The notes under the pieces were generated by a model. It was not told the DNA's origin and searched no databases. It saw only the letters and a program-made list of their open reading frames with translations. From assembly GCA_016806145.1 (NCBI GenBank), contig CP063166.1:5270001-5334000 (forward strand): a stretch of DNA of 64,000 nt. The letters run 5' to 3'. A program made the position numbers and the translations under genes. The stretch comes from Variovorax paradoxus (GTDB lineage: Bacteria; Pseudomonadota; Gammaproteobacteria; Burkholderiales; Burkholderiaceae_C). Below are positions 1-7,832 of this stretch, piece by piece. Within the stretch, counting starts at the first letter, position 1; the number at the start of each line of letters is the position of its first letter.

Positions 1-1
1 G

Positions 2-466
2 ATCGATGCGCGTGCGCTGTCGGCGCGCGTTGCGAACGGCGAGGTCGCGCTGGTCGACCTGCGCCCGGGCATGGCGTTCCGCGCTGGCCACATCGCGGGC
101 GCGCGCTGGTCGATCCGGCCGCGGCTGGCGGACGACCTGCGCGGCGAGACGCGGCCTCTGGTACTCGTCGCCGACGACCCGGCGCTCGCCGCCTGGGCCG
201 CCGCTTCCGAACTTTCGGACCACGCAGCACCGCTGCTGCTCGAGGGCGGCATCGCCGCGTGGCGCGCCGCCGGGCTGCCGCTCGAGGCCACGCCCGTGCT
301 GCCCAGCGATGCCGACTGCATCGACTACCTGTTCTTCGTGCACGACCGCCACGACGGCAACAAGGAGGCCGCGCGCCGCTACCTCGCCTGGGAGACCGGG
401 CTGGTCGCGCAGCTCGACGCGCAGGAGCGCGCCGCCTTCCGATTGCCGGGCGCGCCGCACGCGTAG
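2..466 (+). CDS. Rhodanese-like protein, C-terminal part (5' end outside window)
   Basis: The frame is already open at base 2, so the start lies off the left edge; 154 residues are visible. They form a rhodanese-type domain: the early signature LVDLRPGMAFRAGHIAGA and the closing LEGGIAAWRAAGLPLE are typical. In active sulfurtransferases the strand after PLVLV enters a loop beginning with the catalytic Cys. Here the sequence reads VADDPALAAW, so the Cys is absent and this repeat is probably non-catalytic. Multi-rhodanese proteins often mix active and inactive repeats, so an active copy may lie upstream. Sulfur metabolism fits the cystathionine lyase-like gene two positions downstream. Family confident, function not. 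Confidence 0.75.
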   Translation: MDARALSARVANGEVALVDLRPGMAFRAGHIAGARWSIRPRLADDLRGETRPLVLVADDPALAAWAAASELSDHAAPLLLEGGIAAWRAAGLPLEATPVLPSDADCIDYLFFVHDRHDGNKEAARRYLAWETGLVAQLDAQERAAFRLPGAPHA

Positions 467-567
467 CCCTCGCCTCCCGTTCCCCGTCTCCGCCAGTCCA
501 CGGTCCGCGGCTTCGCGCCACGGTCCGGTCTTCGCTCGTCCTCGTCCGTTCCGTCCAGGAGTTCACC

Positions 568-1599
568 ATGTCGACTGCTTCCGGCCTTTCCACGCACCGT
601 CCGTCCCGCATGCGCCGCGCGCGCTGGTTGTTCGCCGCCGCGTGGAGCGCGGCCCTCGTGCTGCAGGGCGCGGCGGCCGACCCGCTGCCCGCGCGCAACG
701 GCTATCCCACGCAGGCGATCCGCTTCGTCTCGCCGTTCCCGCCCGGCGGCGGCAACGACGCCACCGCGCGCCTGGTGACCACGCGCCTGGCCGAGATCAC
801 GGGCCAGCCGGCCGTGGTCGACAACCGCGGCGGCGCGGGCGGCAACATCGGCGCCAAGGCGGTGGCCGATGCCAAGGCCGACGGCTACACCGTGCTGACC
901 TCGCAGGTCTCGATCATGGCGGTGAACCCCGCGCTGTACGCGGCGCCGGGCTTCGACCCGGTGAAGAACTTCGTGCCGATCACGCAGATCAACGCGGCGC
1001 CGCTCGCGCTGGTGGTGGAGGCGAACTCGCCGCTCAAGTCCTTCGCCGACCTGGCCGCGAAGGCCAAGGCCAGCCCCGGCAAGCTCACCTATGCGACGCC
1101 CGGCAACGGCACGCTCTCGCACCTGGTCGGGGTGGTGCTGCAGAAGGACAACGGCGTCGACATGACGCACGTGCCCTACAAGGGCGCCGGCCCCGCGCTC
1201 ACCGACCTGCTCGGCGGCCAGGTCGACGTGCTCGTGACCTCCACCGCCTCGGTCGCTGGCATGGTGCAGAACGGCAAGCTGCGCGTGCTGGCCGTGACCA
1301 GCCCGCGCCGCATCGGCGTGTTCGCGAAGGTGCCCACGCTCGAGGAACTGGGCTACGCCAACGCGCGCTTCGAGGACTGGTACGGCTTCTTCGCGCCGGC
1401 CGGCACGCCGCCCGAGCGCGTGGCCTATCTCAACGAGGCGATCGTGCGCACCCTGCACCTGCCCGAGGTCAACAAACAGGTGACCGACGGCGGCAGCGAG
1501 GTGGTCGCGAACACGCCCGAGGCCTTCGCGGCGCAGCTCAGGCAGGACATCGAGCGCTGGTCGCGCATCGTCAAGCTGTCGGGCGCGCGCGCCGACTAG
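568..1599 (+). CDS. Bug-family (TctC-like) periplasmic solute-binding protein
   Basis: A 343-residue secreted protein. A basic N-terminus and a hydrophobic stretch at about 21-37 form a signal peptide. The mature part has the Bug motif FPPGGGNDATARL near residue 58 and VVDNRGGAGGNIGAKAV. Bug proteins bind small, usually carboxylated ligands; most are orphans without the TctAB membrane partners, as here. The ATG at 568 is chosen because CAGGAG lies just upstream and the signal peptide begins there. The frame is open further upstream but without coding character. It sits between a rhodanese-like gene and a cystathionine lyase-like gene, so a sulfur-containing ligand is possible, but this is inference. 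Confidence 0.9.
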   Translation: MSTASGLSTHRPSRMRRARWLFAAAWSAALVLQGAAADPLPARNGYPTQAIRFVSPFPPGGGNDATARLVTTRLAEITGQPAVVDNRGGAGGNIGAKAVADAKADGYTVLTSQVSIMAVNPALYAAPGFDPVKNFVPITQINAAPLALVVEANSPLKSFADLAAKAKASPGKLTYATPGNGTLSHLVGVVLQKDNGVDMTHVPYKGAGPALTDLLGGQVDVLVTSTASVAGMVQNGKLRVLAVTSPRRIGVFAKVPTLEELGYANARFEDWYGFFAPAGTPPERVAYLNEAIVRTLHLPEVNKQVTDGGSEVVANTPEAFAAQLRQDIERWSRIVKLSGARAD

Positions 1600-1634
1600 C
1601 ATCGGCGACCGCCTTCACGTCAGAGAAGAAGCCC

Positions 1635-2837
1635 ATGCCCGCCTCGCCCACCGATTCCTCCGGCCTGTCCCTCGAAACCCGCATCGCCCACCTCGGCAAG
1701 CACCCGGCCCATGCGGGCGGCGCGCCGGTCAACCCGCCGCTGGTGCGCGCGAGCACGGTGGTGTTCGACAGCGTGGCCGCGATGCGCGACGCCCGCGCGC
1801 GGCGCGGCGAGGAGCGCGTCTTCAGCTACGGCGCGCGCGGCACGCCCACCACCTTCGCGCTCGAGGATGCGGTCAGCGAGCTCGAGGGCGGCCACCGCAC
1901 GCGGCTCTTTCCCACCGGCCTCGCGGCCATCGGCATGGTGCTGCTGTCCTATCTCAAGCCCGGCGACCACGTGCTGATGTCCGACAGCGTCTACGAGCCG
2001 GCGCGCCACCTGGTGCATTCCTTCCTCGATCCCTACGGCATCCGCTGCAGCTTCTTCGCGGCCGACGGCAGCGGCATCGAGGCGCTGTTCGAGCCCGCGA
2101 CGCGGCTGGTCTACGCCGAGTGCCCGGGCTCGCTGGTCTACGAGATGTGCGACCTGCCGAAGCTGGCCGCGCTCGCGCATGCGCGCGGCGCGCTGCTGGC
2201 GGCCGACAACACCTGGGGCTCGGGCCTGCAGTACCGCCCGCTCGCGCTCGGCGCCGACATCTCGCTGATGGCCGCCACCAAGTACCTCTCGGGCCACTCC
2301 GACGTGATGATGGGCACGGTGGCGACCACGCGCGAGGCCTGGCGCGCGCTCAACGAGCGCTGCGACGCCTTCGGCATGACGGTGAGCCCCGACGACGCCT
2401 GGCTGGTGCTGCGCGGCATCCGCACGCTGTCGGCGCGGCTGCGCCTGCACGAGCAGCATGCGCTCGAGGTCGCGCGCTGGCTGCAGGCGCGGCCCGAGGT
2501 CGCGACCGTGTTCTGCCCCGCGCTGCCCACGCATCCGGGCCACGATCTCTGGCGGCGCGACTGCAGCGGCACCAACGGACTGCTGTCCTTCGAGCTGCGG
2601 CCCGAGATCGCGCCGGCCGCGGTCGAGCGGCTGGTCGACGCGCTGTCGCTGTTCGGGCGCGGCTCGTCCTGGGGCGGCTACGAGAGCCTGGTGGCCTGGG
2701 CCAACATGCGCGCGGCGCGCAGCGTGAGCGACTGGAGCGCGCGCGGCGCGGTGGTGCGGCTGCATGTCGGGCTCGAGGCGCCGGCCGACCTGGTGGCCGA
2801 CCTCGGGCGCGGCTTCGCGGCGCTGCACGCCGCCTGA
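1635..2837 (+). CDS. metC: Cystathionine beta-lyase-like PLP enzyme (Cys/Met metabolism)
   Basis: A 400-residue fold-type I PLP enzyme of the Cys/Met metabolism family, of normal length. Visible motifs are the phosphate-contacting SYGARGTPT (residues 64-72), DNTW with the cofactor Asp at about 191, and the Schiff-base lysine K216 in AATKYLSGHSD. Expected reaction: beta-elimination of cystathionine to homocysteine, pyruvate and ammonia. SSWGGYESL near the C-terminus suits a lyase. Family members differ in specificity, so the symbol is tentative. The start at 1635 lies 35 nt after the Bug gene, preceded by AGAGAAGAA, so the two may be co-transcribed. Its 3' half is overlapped antisense by the long open frame of the MFS gene. 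Confidence 0.85.
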   Translation: MPASPTDSSGLSLETRIAHLGKHPAHAGGAPVNPPLVRASTVVFDSVAAMRDARARRGEERVFSYGARGTPTTFALEDAVSELEGGHRTRLFPTGLAAIGMVLLSYLKPGDHVLMSDSVYEPARHLVHSFLDPYGIRCSFFAADGSGIEALFEPATRLVYAECPGSLVYEMCDLPKLAALAHARGALLAADNTWGSGLQYRPLALGADISLMAATKYLSGHSDVMMGTVATTREAWRALNERCDAFGMTVSPDDAWLVLRGIRTLSARLRLHEQHALEVARWLQARPEVATVFCPALPTHPGHDLWRRDCSGTNGLLSFELRPEIAPAAVERLVDALSLFGRGSSWGGYESLVAWANMRAARSVSDWSARGAVVRLHVGLEAPADLVADLGRGFAALHAA

Positions 2838-2845
2838 GAACGCGT

Positions 2846-4043
2846 TCAGGCCGGCAGCGGCGCGGACCTGCGCGCGCCGGGCCGCGCGCCGCAACCGGCC
2901 GCGCACCACCGCCGCGAGGCCGGCCGCCGCGAACACGCCCGCGGCCCCCACCCAGGGCAGCGAGCGCACCTTGTCGGCCGCCACCACCAGCGAACCGACC
3001 CATGCGCCCAGCGCGATGCCGAAGTACATCGCCGAGGCATTGAGCGACAGCACCACCGACACCGCCTGCGGAGCCTGCTGCACCAGCGTGACCTGCTGCA
3101 CCGGCGGGAACGACCAGCCCACCACGCCCCAGGCCATGATCAGCCCGAACACCAGGTAGACCGCGACCTGCGGCGGCGCCGAATGCGCGACCCAGGCCAG
3201 GGCGGCCTGCACCGCGCCCAGCACGGCCAGCGCCAGGCCGCCCACGCGCAGCGCGCCGAAGCGGTCGGCCATGTGGCCGCCCAGCAGGTTGCCGATGGCG
3301 CCGCAGACGCCGAACGAGAGCAGCGCCAGTGCCACGCCGTCGTCCGACAGCCCCGCCACCAGCCGCAGCAGCGGCGACAGGTAGGTGTAGACACCGAAGA
3401 TGCCCGCGAAGCAGACCAGCGTGACGCCCAGCGTCTTCAGCACGTCGGGCCGCGCGGCGATGCGCAGCCGCTCGCGCAGGCTGGGCACGGGCCAGGGCAC
3501 GGTGAGCGGGCGCAGCCGGGTCAGGCCGAGCAGGGACACCAGCGACAGCAGGCCGATCATCCAGAAGGTGGCGCGCCAGCCGAAGCTGTTGCCGACCCAG
3601 GTGCCCAGCGGCACGCCGAGCACGGTCGCGGCCGTCATGCCCATGTAGAGCAGCGCCAGCGCCCGGCCGCGCCGCGACGGCTCGGACGAGGCGGCCGCGT
3701 ACGAACCCGCCGCCGCCATGAACAGGCCCGCGAACAGCGCCAGCAGCACGCGCGCGATCAGCAGTGCGGTGAAGCCCGGCGCGAGCGCGGCGATCACGTT
3801 GGCGACGGTGAAGCCGCCCATCGCCAGCCGCAGTTGCCGGCCGAACGGCCAGCTCGCGGTCAAGGTGGCCGTGACCGGCGCCGCGATCGCATAGGTGAAG
3901 GCGAAGGCCATCACCAGGTGGCCGGCCTGCGCGATGGTCACGTGCAGGTCGCGCGACACCGCGGGCAGGATGCCCGCGATCACGAAGCCCTCGGTGCCGA
4001 TGGCGAACGCGCCCGCCATCAGCCAGATCAGTTTTGTCAGCAT
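2846..4043 (-). CDS. MFS transporter (DHA1/AraJ-like); frame continues open to 1620
   Basis: From the ATG at 4043 the frame encodes about 400 residues of a 12-helix major facilitator. It has the DHA1 opening GTEGFVIAGILP, a cytoplasmic loop SRRGRALALLYMG and a basic tail after the last helix (RGRLRRAARRAQ). Such exporters are normally 390-410 residues. This frame has no stop there and stays open antisense through the lyase gene to 1620 (807 codons). The neighbouring frame has a stop at 2846-2848, exactly at the expected length, so I give that as the functional end. A one-base error or genuine read-through would explain it. The substrate is unknown. It is divergent from an ArsR-like regulator with twin palindromes between. 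Confidence 0.75.
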
Positions 4044-4060
4044 CCGTTTCTTTCCGGTTG

Positions 4061-4078
4061 GTTCAACGACTGTTGAAC
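4061..4078. promoter_or_regulatory. Operator palindrome 1 of the MFS / ArsR-like divergent pair
   Basis: GTTCAACGACTGTTGAAC is a perfect inverted repeat with 7-bp arms and a 4-bp spacer. It begins 18 bp from the MFS start codon. A near-copy lies 51 bp away. The likely ligand is the HTH protein encoded at 4192. Confidence 0.7.
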
Positions 4079-4111
4079 AAGGGCCGCGAGCGTACTGCGA
4101 AGCCGGCCTTT

Positions 4112-4129
4112 GTTCAATAACCGTTGAAC
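4112..4129. promoter_or_regulatory. Operator palindrome 2 of the MFS / ArsR-like divergent pair
   Basis: GTTCAATAACCGTTGAAC has perfect 6-bp arms (GTTCAA/TTGAAC) and the same 18-bp overall length as the first site. The centres are 51 bp apart, about five helical turns, so both face the same side of the helix. This is a usual arrangement for cooperative repression of two divergent promoters. Confidence 0.7.
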
Positions 4130-4191
4130 TTCGAGGCCCTTGGGGTCCTTCGGCTTAACGCGAAGGTGTCGCTGGGTTACCCTGCTGCGCC

Positions 4192-4596
4192 ATGTCGCCC
4201 CCCGAGCTCCCGCACCCGGCCACCGAAGCCATCGACCTGTCGGCCGTCTACGACGCCCTGCGCGATGCCACGCGCCGCCGCATCCTGCTGCTGCTCGACG
4301 AGCACACCGAGCTCAACTGCTCGAGCTTCCTGGGGCTGGGATCGAAGTCGCGGCTGTCCTACCACCTCGCGCGGCTGCGCGAATCGGGCCTGACGCAGAC
4401 CCGCGCCGAGGGCACCGCGCGCTACATGCGGCTGCGGCGCGACGACCTCGCGCGGCGCTTCCCGGGCCTGCTCGACGCCGTGATCGCGGCCGCCCGCCAG
4501 GAGCGGCAGGACGCCCCGGCTGCGCCGCCGGCACGCGCGCCAGCCACCGCCGTTCGCCGGGGCGTGAAAAAAGCCCCCGTGCCAGGCAACAATTAG
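4192..4596 (+). CDS. ArsR-type winged-helix transcriptional regulator
   Basis: A 134-residue protein with a winged HTH in its first 90 residues: VYDALRDATRRRILLLLDE, then the recognition segment SRLSYHLARLRESGL and the wing REGTARYMRLRRDDL read as AEGTARYMRLRRDDL. This is the ArsR/HTH-20 pattern of small dimeric repressors. I see no CxC-type metal site, so the signal is probably not a heavy metal. The C-terminal 35 residues are Ala/Pro/Arg-rich and likely disordered. It is divergent from an MFS exporter and close to two matching palindromes, so it most likely represses that exporter and itself. The ATG at 4192 is the first in frame. Confidence 0.8.
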   Translation: MSPPELPHPATEAIDLSAVYDALRDATRRRILLLLDEHTELNCSSFLGLGSKSRLSYHLARLRESGLTQTRAEGTARYMRLRRDDLARRFPGLLDAVIAAARQERQDAPAAPPARAPATAVRRGVKKAPVPGNN

Positions 4597-4653
4597 TCAC
4601 CTTTCCTTAAGGCCAAAGGTTACATTCGGGTTCCAGCGCAGCGCATACCTGCC

Positions 4654-6063
4654 ATGAACCGGATCGGCCTCTTCCCACGCACCACTTTCCAGCCGGAAAG
4701 CGCGCGCCCGCGCCCGGCGAGCTTCATTCCCTGGCTGATCGCGGTCCAGCTCTTCGTGCTGGTGCCGATGCTGGCCTTCAGCGTCTACGTCACCACCCGC
4801 ATGGGCGACCAGGCCGAGGCCCGCGAGCGCCAGCTGCTGCTCGACAAGGCCAACAGCACCGCCGCCGCGATGGCGCGCGAGGCCGACCGCCTGCGCGCCA
4901 GTGCCCACCTGCTCGCCGCCCTGCCCGGTGCGAGCCAGCCGCTCGACGTGCTGGCCGGCGCGGGCGAGGCCTCGGCCGCGCTCCTCGCGGTCTACCGCCC
5001 GCACCACGCGCAGCCGCTGGCCGATGCCTCGGCCGTGCGCGTCGGCCTGCGGCCCGAGGGCTTCAGCGTGGTGCTGCGCGAACAGATCTGGCCCGAGGGC
5101 TGGGTCGCCTCGGTGGTCGACGCCGGCGGCAAGGTGGTCGCGCGCTCGCGCGACGAGGACCGCTACCTCGGCCATCACGCCACGCCGCAGCTGCGGCAGA
5201 AGATCGCCGGCGCCGACCGCAGCGTCAGCAGCACGCTCACGCTCGACGGCCTGAAGGTGCTCTCCACCATCGCGCCGGTGCCCGGCACCGCCTGGTGGGT
5301 CGCGGTCGGCGTGCCCGAGGACACCCTGAACCGCAGCGCGCGCAACCCGCTGGCCTCGCTGCTCGGCATGGGCAGCTGCCTGGTCGTGCTGGGCCTGGCC
5401 GCCTCGGCGCTGATCGCGCGCCGGCTCAACCGCGAATTCCGGCCCGCGTTCCTGAACGTGCCCGACGTGGTGGTGCCCACCGCCACCGCGCGCGCGCTCA
5501 CCGTGCCCGGCCCCGCGGCCGAGGCGATGCCCAAGGCCGACGTGGCCGCCGAAGTGGCACCCGCGCCCGAGGACATGGCGCGCGACGACATCACCGGCCT
5601 GCCGCTGCCCGAGGTGTTCCTCGCGCAGGTGCGGCAGGCGCGCAGCGTGGCCGAGAACAGCCCCGGCTTCCTCTGGTGCGCGATCAGCGTCGAGCTCGGC
5701 GGCCTCGCCGGCGCGCGCGACCGCCTCGGCGAGGAAGCGGCCGAACGGCTGCTGCAGGCCTTCGTCGGCCGCATGCGCCGTTCGGTGCGGCCCGGCGATG
5801 CCTGCGGCCGTGTCGACGCCGACACCTTCGTCATCGTGCTGACCGGCCCGCGCGACGGGCTGGCGCAGGCGGCGGAGCGCGTCGGCTCCTCGCTGGTGCG
5901 CGGCGCGCGCGCGCTCGGCCACGGGCTGGACTGCAAGGTCGGCTTCGCCATCGGCGACCCGGCGCGGCCGGTCACGGCGGTGCTCGAGCAGGCCGCCCAT
6001 GCGCGGCAGGAAGCGCGCTTCGACGGCGCCAGCGCCACGCGCTGGTTCAACGTCATCGCCTGA
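4654..6063 (+). CDS. Membrane protein with extracytoplasmic sensor and degenerate GGDEF domain
   Basis: A 469-residue protein. Helices at about 26-46 and 234-254 bracket a periplasmic region of roughly 190 residues with Cache-like features (WVASVVDAGGKVVARS). This is the layout of dCACHE diguanylate cyclases. The cytoplasmic part from about 310 follows a GGDEF domain (DDITGLPLPEVFLAQV, then GEEAAERLLQAFVGRMR), but the signature strand reads RVDADTFVIV at 386-395 instead of GGDEF. The catalytic and metal-binding residues are therefore missing and cyclase activity is unlikely. It could bind nucleotide, sense a ligand or regulate a partner. Start: ATG at 4654, directly before the first membrane helix. 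Confidence 0.8.
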   Translation: MNRIGLFPRTTFQPESARPRPASFIPWLIAVQLFVLVPMLAFSVYVTTRMGDQAEARERQLLLDKANSTAAAMAREADRLRASAHLLAALPGASQPLDVLAGAGEASAALLAVYRPHHAQPLADASAVRVGLRPEGFSVVLREQIWPEGWVASVVDAGGKVVARSRDEDRYLGHHATPQLRQKIAGADRSVSSTLTLDGLKVLSTIAPVPGTAWWVAVGVPEDTLNRSARNPLASLLGMGSCLVVLGLAASALIARRLNREFRPAFLNVPDVVVPTATARALTVPGPAAEAMPKADVAAEVAPAPEDMARDDITGLPLPEVFLAQVRQARSVAENSPGFLWCAISVELGGLAGARDRLGEEAAERLLQAFVGRMRRSVRPGDACGRVDADTFVIVLTGPRDGLAQAAERVGSSLVRGARALGHGLDCKVGFAIGDPARPVTAVLEQAAHARQEARFDGASATRWFNVIA

Positions 6064-6134
6064 GCCTCCCGGCCTCCTACGCCGGCTCGCGGCCGCCTTC
6101 CGGACGGCCCGTCTTCGCCTCGTGCGATCATGCC

Positions 6135-6155
6135 CCGCCGCGCACGGCGGCTTTT
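6135..6155 (+). terminator. Possible intrinsic terminator after the degenerate GGDEF gene
   Basis: CCGCCG-CGCA-CGGCGG forms a 6-bp GC stem, followed by C and four T. It lies 72 nt after the preceding stop and just before the Shine-Dalgarno sequence of the next gene. The T-run is short, so it may be weak. Confidence 0.4.
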
Positions 6156-6160
6156 GATCC

Positions 6161-6166
6161 AGGAGG
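6161..6166 (+). promoter_or_regulatory. Strong Shine-Dalgarno site fixing a TTG start
   Basis: AGGAGG is a perfect ribosome-binding core ending 9 nt before the TTG at 6176. No in-frame ATG lies nearby and the signal peptide begins right at this TTG, so it decides the start of the downstream lipoprotein gene. Confidence 0.7.
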
Positions 6167-6175
6167 TATCCGGTT

Positions 6176-6928
6176 TTGGTTTCGACAGGCAGGAACTGGC
6201 GCACGCACGCCGCGCCGCTCGTGGCCCTGACGATGGCGCTGGCCATCGCGGGCTGTTCCACCCCATCCCCGGGCAACGCGCCCGTTGAGAGGAGCGATGC
6301 GCGCGGCCCCGGCAACTACGTGGTGCAGCCGGGCGACACGCTGTATCGCATCGCCTCGAAGACCGGCCGCCGGATGCAGGACATCTCGCGCTGGAACGGC
6401 ATCGACGACCCCGACAAGCTCGAGGTCGGCCAGGTGCTGCGCATCGTGCCGCCGGGCGGCGCGTCGGAGCCGCCGCGCACTGCGGGCGCCGAGCGCGAGC
6501 CGTCGAAGCGGCCCGTGCCGCCGCCCCCGCGCGAATCGGGCCCGCCGCCCTCGCGCGTCGGCACCGGCGACTGGGCCTGGCCCGCGCCGGGGCCGGTGAT
6601 CGCGGGCTTCAACGGCGGCAGCAACAAGGGCGTCGACATCGCCGGCAAGCTCGGCGAGCCGGTGGTCGCCGCTTCCAGGGGCGTGGTCACGGTCAGCGAG
6701 ACCCTGCGCGGCTACGGCAACGTGCTCATGATCGACCACGGCAGCTCGCGCATGACGGTCTACACCCACCTGCGCAGCGCGCTGGTGAAGAAGGGCCAGA
6801 CCGTGCAGAAGGGCCAGCAGATCGCCGAAATGGGCAATACCGACGCCGACCGGGTCAAGCTGCATTTCGAGGTCCGCGTGGGCGGGCGCGCGGTCGATCC
6901 GCGTTCATTCCTGGCCGACGGGCGATAA
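6176..6928 (+). CDS. LysM / LytM (M23-fold) lipoprotein, NlpD-like
   Basis: A 250-residue lipoprotein starting at TTG. A signal peptide ends in the lipobox ALAIAGC (Cys27). A LysM module follows at 48-92 (YVVQPGDTLYRIASKTG, then DKLEVGQVLRIVPP), then a Pro-rich linker and an M23/LytM domain from about 132. In active M23 peptidases zinc is held by HxxxD and HxH. Here the first motif reads NKGVDIAG, with Asn where His is needed, and the last reads LHFEVR. The enzyme is therefore probably inactive. NlpD and EnvC are such degenerate LytM proteins and activate division amidases in the outer periplasm, the most likely role here. No rpoS or surE neighbour is seen. Confidence 0.85.
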   Translation: MVSTGRNWRTHAAPLVALTMALAIAGCSTPSPGNAPVERSDARGPGNYVVQPGDTLYRIASKTGRRMQDISRWNGIDDPDKLEVGQVLRIVPPGGASEPPRTAGAEREPSKRPVPPPPRESGPPPSRVGTGDWAWPAPGPVIAGFNGGSNKGVDIAGKLGEPVVAASRGVVTVSETLRGYGNVLMIDHGSSRMTVYTHLRSALVKKGQTVQKGQQIAEMGNTDADRVKLHFEVRVGGRAVDPRSFLADGR

Positions 6929-7355
6929 ATTCCGCCGCCGGAATTGAGTGGCGGGCCCGAATTGGGATTGCCGGTCGCGCACCGAATGCGGGCATCCGGG
7001 TATTCCAGTGCGAGTTCTTTGCCGCCGTCCAATTGCAGGTCCGAAGACCGGCGGCGAATCCCGCGCGATGCGGTGAAGTCGAATTCATTCACCGATCGGC
7101 ACGCGCGCCCGCCAGCCCGAATCCCCAATTCCCAAAAAGGAATCCGGGATTCCGCTTCACTATCAGATAAAGTCGGTGGGCCGGATTCGATGCCGGCATG
7201 GATTGGCGACGGGCCAAACCGGATGCCTTTTTTGCAGACCACCTGTCGGCGACTCGTCCTGATTTCGATCTTGCGACAATTGCTGACAACGAAAAATGCG
7301 TTCGCGGCCTAATCTCGCCAGCTCTCTTCTCCTCACTCCAATACAAAGCATCTCC
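6929..7355. other. 427-bp non-coding gap, AT-richer than its surroundings
   Basis: No credible gene on either strand. An imperfect hairpin, AATTCCG-CCGC-CGGAATT (6928-6945), overlaps the preceding stop codon. The segment is enriched in GAATT/AATTC-type words and in A/T tracts (e.g. CAAAAAGGAAT near 7134, GCCTTTTTTGC near 7226) compared with the GC-rich surroundings. It lies directly upstream of an H-NS-like gene, so a curved, autoregulated promoter region is plausible. I cannot place a promoter with confidence. Confidence 0.5.
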
Positions 7356-7703
7356 ATGGCCAAGACATTCCAACAGGTCCAGAAGCAAATCGAACAACTG
7401 CAGAAAGAAGCCGATCAGCTTCGCAAGAAGGAGGCCGACGGCGTTCTCGAACGCATCCGCGAAGCCATCGAGGTGTACGGCTTCACGGCCGCCGAACTGG
7501 GTTTCGGCCGTTCGCCGGGCCGCCCGGCCGCCGCGGCGAAGCCCGCCGCGCGCCAGGGCCGCAAGGGTCGCAAGGCCGCCGGCAATGCGCCCAAGTTCAG
7601 GGACGACCAGGGCAATGTGTGGAGCGGCCGCGGTCCGCGTCCGGGCTGGTTCAAGGCCGCGCTCGAAGCAGGCAAGTCGCCCGACGAACTGCTCGCGAAA
7701 TAA
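7356..7703 (+). CDS. H-NS family nucleoid-associated protein
   Basis: A 115-residue H-NS/MvaT-type protein. Residues 1-45 form an oligomerising coiled coil (TFQQVQKQIEQLQKEADQL). A basic Ala/Pro linker (GRPAAAAKPAARQGRKGRK) leads to the C-terminal DNA-binding unit with the core VWSGRGPRPGWF, where the Arg-Gly loop inserts into the minor groove of AT-rich DNA. These proteins silence horizontally acquired DNA. The ATG at 7356 gives the standard family length; the longer in-frame extension back to 7296 does not look coding. Single-gene unit with a strong terminator behind it. Confidence 0.92.
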   Translation: MAKTFQQVQKQIEQLQKEADQLRKKEADGVLERIREAIEVYGFTAAELGFGRSPGRPAAAAKPAARQGRKGRKAAGNAPKFRDDQGNVWSGRGPRPGWFKAALEAGKSPDELLAK

Positions 7704-7776
7704 GACGGCGGATTTCGGGCGGCGCCGCTACCACCGGTGCGCCATCCCGAAGTCTTCCGTGGCGCTTTCGAATTGC

Positions 7777-7807
7777 ACATGCGGCCCTCGAGGCCGCATG
7801 TCTTTTT
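7777..7807 (+). terminator. Rho-independent terminator of the H-NS-like gene
   Basis: Stem ACATGCGGCC / GGCCGCATGT (7777-7786 and 7792-7801) with the 5-nt loop CTCGA, followed by CTTTTT. Strong GC stem plus T-run, 74 nt after the stop codon. Confidence 0.8.
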
Positions 7808-7832
7808 GGGGCGGCCGAATTGCGCCGCCGGG

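Noticed and set aside
379..1602. 407-residue minus-strand frame opposite the first Bug gene
   Set aside because: Its translation is rich in Arg, His and Gly without any fold pattern, while the plus strand is a clear Bug protein. It is a high-GC antisense frame.
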